Source of the DNA: an uncultured Rhodoferax sp.
GTDB lineage: Bacteria > Pseudomonadota > Gammaproteobacteria > Burkholderiales > Burkholderiaceae_C
Direction of reading: 5' to 3'
NCBI RefSeq assembly: GCF_946221635.1
Contig: NZ_CAMIHB010000003.1
Coordinates: 1-64,000 of the forward strand
Length of the DNA stretch: 64,000 nt
Position 1 is the first letter of the stretch; the number at the start of each line of letters is the position of its first letter. The notes under the pieces are model-generated. The model ran no database searches. It had not been told where the DNA came from and was given only the letters and a program-made list of their open reading frames with translations. The translations under genes and the position numbers were made by a program. This document shows, one piece after another, positions 59,105 to 64,000 of this stretch.

Positions 59105-60046
59105 TCAGTCATACAGAACGGCAGCGATCTTGGGATCGGCCATGTTGCTCTTGTCGTAGTAGTAGAAGCCGGTGTCGATGATCTTGGGCAGCTTCTCGCC
59201 CTTGAGCGTCTTCACGGCCGCCTCCACGGTCTTGTAGCCAATGCCCACGGGGTTCTGGGTGATCGAGCCGGCAATGGTGCCGTCGTTGATCATGTCCTTC
59301 TGGGCCTTGCCGGAGTCAAAACCGATGATGACCAGACCGGTTTTCTTGGCTTCCTTGATGCCCTTGCCCGCACCGATGGCACCGGGTTCATTGGTACCGA
59401 AAATGCCCTTGAGCTTGGGGTGGGCCTGCACCAGGGCCTTCGCAATCTCGGCCGACTTGAGCTGGTCACCGCCGTACTGCACATCCACCACCTTGATCTT
59501 GGGGTACTTGGCCTTGATCTGGTTGAGGAAGCCATCGCGGCGGTCCACGCCGGTACGGCTGGTCTGGTCGTGGGCGATCACGGCCACTTCGCCTTCGCCA
59601 CCGATCTTCTCGGCCATCTTGTCAGCGGCCAGGGCGGCAGCAGACACGTTGTTGGTGGTGGCAGTCGTCACCGGAATGTCGCTGTCCACGCCCGAGTCAA
59701 AGGCGATCACGGGCACCTTGGCAGCCTGCGCCTTCTTCAGCAACGGAATGGCGGCCTTGCTGTCCAGTGCAGCAAAACCGAGGGCGGCGGGCTTCTTGGC
59801 CATGGCGGCCGACAGCATGTCGATCTGCTTGTCCACCTGCTGCTCGGTCTCCGGGCCTTCAAAGGTCACCTTCACCTTGTAGTCCTTGGCAGCCTGGTCG
59901 GCGCCCTGCTTCACCGCTTGCCAGAACTGGTGCTGGAAGCCCTTGGACACCAGGGGAATGTAGACCTCCTGGGCCGATGCGATGCTGGACATGCCAGCCA
60001 ATGCGAGGCCAGCCGCCAGGGCCAGCAGTTGTCGTTTTGCGTTCAT
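59105..60046 (-). CDS. CUT2 sugar-binding periplasmic protein, likely L-fucose
   Basis: A 313-residue binding protein of the ribose/galactose type. The signal peptide (residues 1–25, ending SIASA) is followed by YIPLVSKGFQHQFWQAVKQGA. A hinge-type FDSGVDSD segment and TNEPGAIGAG are present. Substrate assigned from operon context; sequence alone says only a monosaccharide. Confidence 0.92.
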   Translation of the reverse strand: MNAKRQLLALAAGLALAGMSSIASAQEVYIPLVSKGFQHQFWQAVKQGADQAAKDYKVKVTFEGPETEQQVDKQIDMLSAAMAKKPAALGFAALDSKAAIPLLKKAQAAKVPVIAFDSGVDSDIPVTTATTNNVSAAALAADKMAEKIGGEGEVAVIAHDQTSRTGVDRRDGFLNQIKAKYPKIKVVDVQYGGDQLKSAEIAKALVQAHPKLKGIFGTNEPGAIGAGKGIKEAKKTGLVIIGFDSGKAQKDMINDGTIAGSITQNPVGIGYKTVEAAVKTLKGEKLPKIIDTGFYYYDKSNMADPKIAAVLYD

Positions 60047-60140
60047 GGTTGTCTCCTGTTGAAAAAAGTTATGTCACACGAAATCACGGAATGGAAAACA
60101 CGGGGGCGAAGTGAGGGGCATGGGGCGTGGCGCGATCTCC

Positions 60141-61142
60141 TTATTTCTTGTTGCGGCGCAGGTTGTCGGTGTAGACCGCCAGAATGATGATGAGACCGGT
60201 CAGCACCATCTGCCACTCCTGGGCGACCGACATGATGCGCAGACCGTTGATCAAGACACTCATGATGAAGGCGCCGATGATGGTGCCCAGAATCGTGCCC
60301 ACCCCGCCGCTGAGCGAAGTGCCACCAATCACCACCGCGGCAATGGCGTCGAGCTCATAGCCCTGGCCCAGCGCGGGTTGGGCCGAGTTGAGGCGCGAGG
60401 CAATCAGCAGGCCGGAGATGCCGCAGATACCGCCAGCAAAGGTATAGATGATGACTTTCCAGCGGTCCACATTCACCCCCGAGAGGCGCACGGCTTCTTC
60501 GTTGCTGCCTAGTGCAAAGGTATAGCGACCCAGGGCGGTCTTGTTCAGCACCACGGCGCTGACCACGGCCACCACAAACATGATCAGCACCCCATTGGGA
60601 ATGGGCAGGGCCGGAATCAGGTCGCCAATCAGGGAGCCCAGGGAAATCTGGTCAAACCCCTCCACATCGCTGAAGTAGATGGGGCGGGTCTGGGTGATGA
60701 GCAGGGACAGGCCCTTGAGCAGCATCATCATGCCCAGCGTGGCGATGAAGGGCGGCACCTTGAGCTTGGTGATGGCCAGACCCGAGATGCAACCGGACAG
60801 CGCGCCCATGGCCAGCGCGCACAGAATGCCCAGCGGCATGGGCATGCCCAGATTGACCATGAACACCCCGGCCATGACGGCGCAAAAGGTCATGAGCACG
60901 CCCACCGACAAATCAATGCCCGAGGTGATGATGACAAAGGTACTGGCAATGGCCAGCACACCGATCACCGTGGTCGACTGCAGGATGCCGATGATGTTGT
61001 CCTGCGTCATGAAGGCTTCGGGCTTGAGCACGGTGAACACCACGATCAGCGCAATCAGGCTGGCAAAGGCCAGCAGCTTTTGTTTGGCCTGGCCACCCGA
61101 CAGGCGGCTCAACCAGGAAGAAGAGGAAGGAGTTTGTGTCAT
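60141..61142 (-). CDS. CUT2 sugar ABC transporter permease
   Basis: A 333-residue RbsC-like permease with about ten membrane helices. Family marks: FVIITSGIDLSVGVLMTFCAVM and GYELDAIAAVVIGGTSLSGGVGT, ending MVLTGLIIILAVYTDNLRR. It works with the ATPase and binding protein on either side. Confidence 0.93.
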   Translation of the reverse strand: MTQTPSSSSWLSRLSGGQAKQKLLAFASLIALIVVFTVLKPEAFMTQDNIIGILQSTTVIGVLAIASTFVIITSGIDLSVGVLMTFCAVMAGVFMVNLGMPMPLGILCALAMGALSGCISGLAITKLKVPPFIATLGMMMLLKGLSLLITQTRPIYFSDVEGFDQISLGSLIGDLIPALPIPNGVLIMFVVAVVSAVVLNKTALGRYTFALGSNEEAVRLSGVNVDRWKVIIYTFAGGICGISGLLIASRLNSAQPALGQGYELDAIAAVVIGGTSLSGGVGTILGTIIGAFIMSVLINGLRIMSVAQEWQMVLTGLIIILAVYTDNLRRNKK

Positions 61143-61165
61143 TGCTAAACCTTGTTTTTCTCTAA

Positions 61166-62659
61166 TCAGTCACGGCGGGTGGCCAGCGCCATCAGGCTTT
61201 CCTGTGTGGCCTCGTCACCGCGCACCTCGCCAGTGATGCGGCCTTCGCACATCACCACGATACGGTGGCTCAGCAGCAGCACCTCGGGCAGCTCGCTGGA
61301 AATCACGATGATGGCCCGCCCCTGGGCGGCCAGGTCGTTGAGCAGCTTGTAGATTTCACTCTTGGCGCCCACGTCGATACCACGCGTGGGCTCATCGAAG
61401 ATCAGCACCTCGCAGTCCTGCACCAGCCACTTGGCAATCACCACCTTCTGCTGGTTGCCACCCGAGAGCAGGCGCGCGGTCTGCGTGAGCGAAGGGGTCT
61501 TGATGCGCAGCTTTTGCACCATCTCCTGGCCAATGGCCGTGATGGCGGCACGGTTGAGGAACATGCCCCACTTGAGCCAGCGCTTGAGGCTGGGCAGCGT
61601 GATGTTGGACTCCACGTCCATGCCCGTGGCCAGGCCAAAGTGCTTGCGGTCCTCGGAGAGGTAGCCGATGCCGGCCTGCACAGCGTCTTCGGGAGACTTC
61701 AGGCGGACCAGGCGGCCGGCCACGCGGACCTCCCCCGACTCCAGGGCATCCGCACCAAACACGGCGCGCGCCACCTCGGTGCGACCCGCGCCCATGAGAC
61801 CCGCAAAGCCCAGAATCTCACCGCGGCGCACGCTGAAACTCACATCGCGGATCACGCGGCCGCGGTTCAGGCCGCGCACATCCAGCAGCACCTCGTTGGC
61901 CGAGGTGTCGGGTATCTGCTTTTCGGTTACATCCAGCTTGCGCCCCACCATCATGGCAATGACCTCGGCCATGGGGGTGGTGGCCGGCACGGTGGCAATG
62001 TAGGCCCCGTCGCGCATCACGGTGATACGGTCGGCAATGCGCTGGATCTCGTCCATCTTGTGCGAGATGTAGACAATGCCCACGCCTTCGGCCTTGAGCT
62101 GGCGGATGATGCGGAACAGCTCCTCGATCTCGGCATTGTTCAGCGCCGCCGTGGGCTCGTCCATGATGAGCACGCGCGAGCTGTGCGACAGCGCCTTGGC
62201 AATCTCCACCATCTGCTGGCGCGCCACGGTCAGCTCGCCAATGACGGTGGTCGGCGCCATGGCCAGGTGCAGCCGGTCGAACAAGGCCTGGGCATCGCGG
62301 TTGAGCTGATCCTCGTCCAGCAGCAGGCCGGCCGCCTTGCGCGGCTCCCGGCCCAGAAAGATGTTCTGGGCCGCCGTCAGGTGGCCCATCAAATGCAACT
62401 CCTGGTGGATGATGCCGATGGCCAGCGACTGCGCGTGCGCCGGACTTTCAATGTCCACGGGCTGGCCATCCAGCAGCACCTCGCCGCTGTCCTTGCGGTA
62501 GACCCCGGCCAGGATTTTCATCAGCGTGGACTTGCCCGCGCCGTTCTCGCCCATCAGGGCATGCACCTCACCCGGCATCAGGTCAAAGCGCACGCCATCG
62601 AGCGCGCGCACCCCGGGAAACGATTTGCTGAGGTTTTGTACGGAAACCAGTGCTGTCAC
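61166..62659 (-). CDS. CUT2 sugar ABC transporter ATP-binding protein (double ABC)
   Basis: A 497-residue RbsA-like tandem ATPase. Walker A GENGAGKST in the first half (near residue 37) and VLIMDEPTAAL; in the second half LSGGNQQKVVIAKWL and LIFDEPTRGIDVG. The GTG at 62659 with AAGGG seven bases upstream is chosen; an ATG at 62704 would overlap the SDR gene by 17 nt and lacks similarity. Confidence 0.92.
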   Translation of the reverse strand: MTALVSVQNLSKSFPGVRALDGVRFDLMPGEVHALMGENGAGKSTLMKILAGVYRKDSGEVLLDGQPVDIESPAHAQSLAIGIIHQELHLMGHLTAAQNIFLGREPRKAAGLLLDEDQLNRDAQALFDRLHLAMAPTTVIGELTVARQQMVEIAKALSHSSRVLIMDEPTAALNNAEIEELFRIIRQLKAEGVGIVYISHKMDEIQRIADRITVMRDGAYIATVPATTPMAEVIAMMVGRKLDVTEKQIPDTSANEVLLDVRGLNRGRVIRDVSFSVRRGEILGFAGLMGAGRTEVARAVFGADALESGEVRVAGRLVRLKSPEDAVQAGIGYLSEDRKHFGLATGMDVESNITLPSLKRWLKWGMFLNRAAITAIGQEMVQKLRIKTPSLTQTARLLSGGNQQKVVIAKWLVQDCEVLIFDEPTRGIDVGAKSEIYKLLNDLAAQGRAIIVISSELPEVLLLSHRIVVMCEGRITGEVRGDEATQESLMALATRRD

Positions 62660-62687
62660 AGTCAGACCCTTGTTGCAGTGGACATCA

Positions 62688-63449
62688 TCAGATGGTGACA
62701 CCACCGTCCACCAGCAGCGTCTGCCCCGTCACGAAGCGGGACTCGTCGCTGGCCAGAAATACCACCAGAGGGGTGATGTCGTCTACCGTGGCCAAGCGCC
62801 CCATGGGCTGGCGTGCAATGAAATCCTTCTCGGCCTGGACGGGATCGGCCGCACTGGCGATGCGCCCGCGCAGCGAGGGGGTGTCCACCGTCCCGGGGCA
62901 CAGCGCATTGGCGCGCAAACCGGCCTTCACATAGTCGGCCGCCAGCGATTTGGTCAGGCCAATCACTGCGGCCTTGGTGGCCCCGTAGGCGCAGCGGTTG
63001 GCAAAGCCCTTGATGCTGGAGGCCATGGAGGCCATGTTGATGATGGACACGCTGCAGGCCTGCGTTTCCGCCTTGGCCAGCATGGCCGGCAGGAAAGCGC
63101 GTGTCATGCGGAACATGCTTTTCACGTTCAGGTCAAAGCTCAGGTCCCAGTCCGCCTCGGTGCACTCCAGCGCGCTGCCGTTGGCGACCATGCCCGCGCA
63201 GTTGAACAGCGCATCCAGCGCTGGAGTGCGCGCGGCCAGCGCCGCCACCGCGTCGTCGCTGCGCACATCCAGCAGCTCGACCTGAATGTTGCGGTGCTCC
63301 GCCGCCAGACCGACCAGAAATGAGGGGTTGATGTCGGTGGCAATCACGCGGGCGCCTTCCGCCGCACAGGCCAGTGCGCTGGCCCGGCCAATGCCCTGCG
63401 CCGCCGCCGTGATGAGCACTGTCTTACCTTGCAAACGCCCTTGACCCAT
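62688..63449 (-). CDS. SDR oxidoreductase, likely 2-keto-3-deoxy-L-fuconate dehydrogenase
   Basis: A 253-residue short-chain dehydrogenase, DHRS6-like. Loop TAAAQGIG at 14–21, NCAG (FNCAGMVANG), Ser in MASMASS and YGATK. It would oxidise 2-keto-3-deoxy-L-fuconate to the diketo acid for the FAH-family hydrolase. First gene of the operon, directly after the regulatory region. Confidence 0.88.
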   Translation of the reverse strand: MGQGRLQGKTVLITAAAQGIGRASALACAAEGARVIATDINPSFLVGLAAEHRNIQVELLDVRSDDAVAALAARTPALDALFNCAGMVANGSALECTEADWDLSFDLNVKSMFRMTRAFLPAMLAKAETQACSVSIINMASMASSIKGFANRCAYGATKAAVIGLTKSLAADYVKAGLRANALCPGTVDTPSLRGRIASAADPVQAEKDFIARQPMGRLATVDDITPLVVFLASDESRFVTGQTLLVDGGVTI

Positions 63450-63471
63450 GCTGCTGACTCCGGTTTAATAA

Positions 63472-63502
63472 TTCAAATATGAACAAACAATTCATGTATG
63501 AA
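63472..63502. promoter_or_regulatory. Paired palindromes, candidate IclR operator
   Basis: Two similar 12-bp dyads, TTCAAATATGAA (63472–63483) and TTCATGTATGAA (63491–63502), are spaced 19 bp apart start to start. They lie upstream of the catabolic operon (starts 63449, minus) and before the IclR gene (63598, plus). Two closely phased similar dyads fit a dimer-of-dimers regulator such as IclR. Assignment by position and symmetry. Confidence 0.6.
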
Positions 63503-63597
63503 GCGAAATCATAGGCAGCTTTGCCACGGCTCAGCCTAGTACTTACCCTAGACCTCTAGGGCTCTGCTATAAAAACCTCCCTCGAAAGCGCCCCACC

Positions 63598-64000
63598 ATG
63601 ACCACGCCCCCCGCCAAGACCCGCGGCCGCCCCGCCAAGACCGAAGAACAGGACGAATCGGCCCTGGCCCCGGAAGACCGCTACCGTGCCCCCGCGCTGG
63701 ACAAGGGGCTGGACATTCTGGAACTGCTGGCCACGCAGCCGCACGGCCTGACGCGCGCCGAAATCGTGAAGGAAATGGACCGCAGCGCCAGCGAGATCTA
63801 CCGCATGCTGGAGCGCCTGGTGGCGCGGCAGTACGTGATGCGCAACCCCTCGGGTGACCGCTACGCGCTGAGCCTCAAGCTGTTTGCGCTGGCCAATATG
63901 CACCCGCCGCTGAGCCGCCTGATCAACCAGGCCTTGCCCGTGATGGATGACTTTGCGCGCCGGGCCGAGCAGTCCTGCCACATGGGGGTGTACGACCGCG
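63598..64000 (+). CDS. IclR-family transcriptional regulator (partial, runs off the window)
   Basis: At least 134 residues, cut by the window end. A basic, disordered N-terminal tail (TRGRPAKTEEQ) precedes the winged HTH (residues 30–95: ALDKGLDILELLAT, then LTRAEIVKEMDRSASEIYRMLERLVARQYV), and the ligand-binding domain starts near residue 105. It is divergent from the L-fucose operon with paired palindromes in between, so likely its regulator. Confidence 0.9.
   Translation, partial: MTTPPAKTRGRPAKTEEQDESALAPEDRYRAPALDKGLDILELLATQPHGLTRAEIVKEMDRSASEIYRMLERLVARQYVMRNPSGDRYALSLKLFALANMHPPLSRLINQALPVMDDFARRAEQSCHMGVYDR

Noticed and set aside
1..64000. CRISPR arrays, rRNA genes, complete insertion sequences
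   Set aside because: No regularly spaced direct repeats, rRNA-like stretches or transposase genes were seen on either strand.

Overview
The window is a piece of a high-GC betaproteobacterial chromosome, most likely from the family Comamonadaceae (Burkholderiales). The gene content (HolC–PepA next to LptFG, a CysB-type LysR regulator, a CysI–DUF934–CysH–CysD–CysN cluster, FdxA plus a TrxR-like ferredoxin reductase) and a short interspersed repeat in the core part fit that family. No rRNA or species marker is present, so the genus is left open.

Two parts differ in character. Positions 1 to about 12.28 kb look like accessory DNA: visibly more AT-rich, with phage/plasmid-type genes (YqaJ-family exonuclease, DUF932 protein, cysteine-rich RDF-like protein, XRE regulators), gene remnants, and a tight minus-strand defence operon. 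That operon is an ABC-three-component (ABC-3C) system: a Rad50-like DUF3732 ATPase, a middle component and an effector with a restriction-endonuclease-like N-terminus. It also carries an unrecognised 530-residue coiled-coil protein. It is flanked by remnants of a restriction-helicase-family gene (145 codons, apparently collapsed in frame) and of a UvrD-helicase-type gene (53 codons, start and frame lost). The region ends at the 3' end of a tRNA-Ser(GGA) gene, a common integration site.

From 12.3 kb on, the DNA is ordinary chromosome: holC–pepA facing lptFG; cbiX and cysB; an aminotransferase; a PQQ-type sugar dehydrogenase; hrpA–mnmD; argA; a chemoreceptor; dsbB; yggX; and an mnmC oxidase whose methyltransferase half has decayed.

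Four functional blocks follow. (1) 33.2–42.0 kb: nucleoside salvage, with a BMP-type nucleoside ABC transporter, pseudouridine glycosidase and kinase, ribokinase and nucleoside hydrolase. (2) 44.2–50.2 kb: assimilatory sulfate reduction (TauE exporter, CysI, DUF934, CysH, CysD, CysN), likely controlled by the CysB encoded at 17.3 kb. (3) 51.9–54.8 kb: a four-gene operon of a small J-domain protein and three uncharacterised proteins. (4) 54.8–64.0 kb: a complete non-phosphorylating L-fucose pathway with its own CUT2 sugar ABC transporter, mutarotase and a divergent IclR regulator that runs off the window.

The most unusual observations are the ABC-3C operon with its extra 530-residue gene and decayed neighbours, and a ~50-bp repeat of the core chromosome that lies inside or at the start of protein-coding genes. 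It contributes the same peptide to HrpA and CysI, and related N-terminal extensions to two unrelated cys genes.
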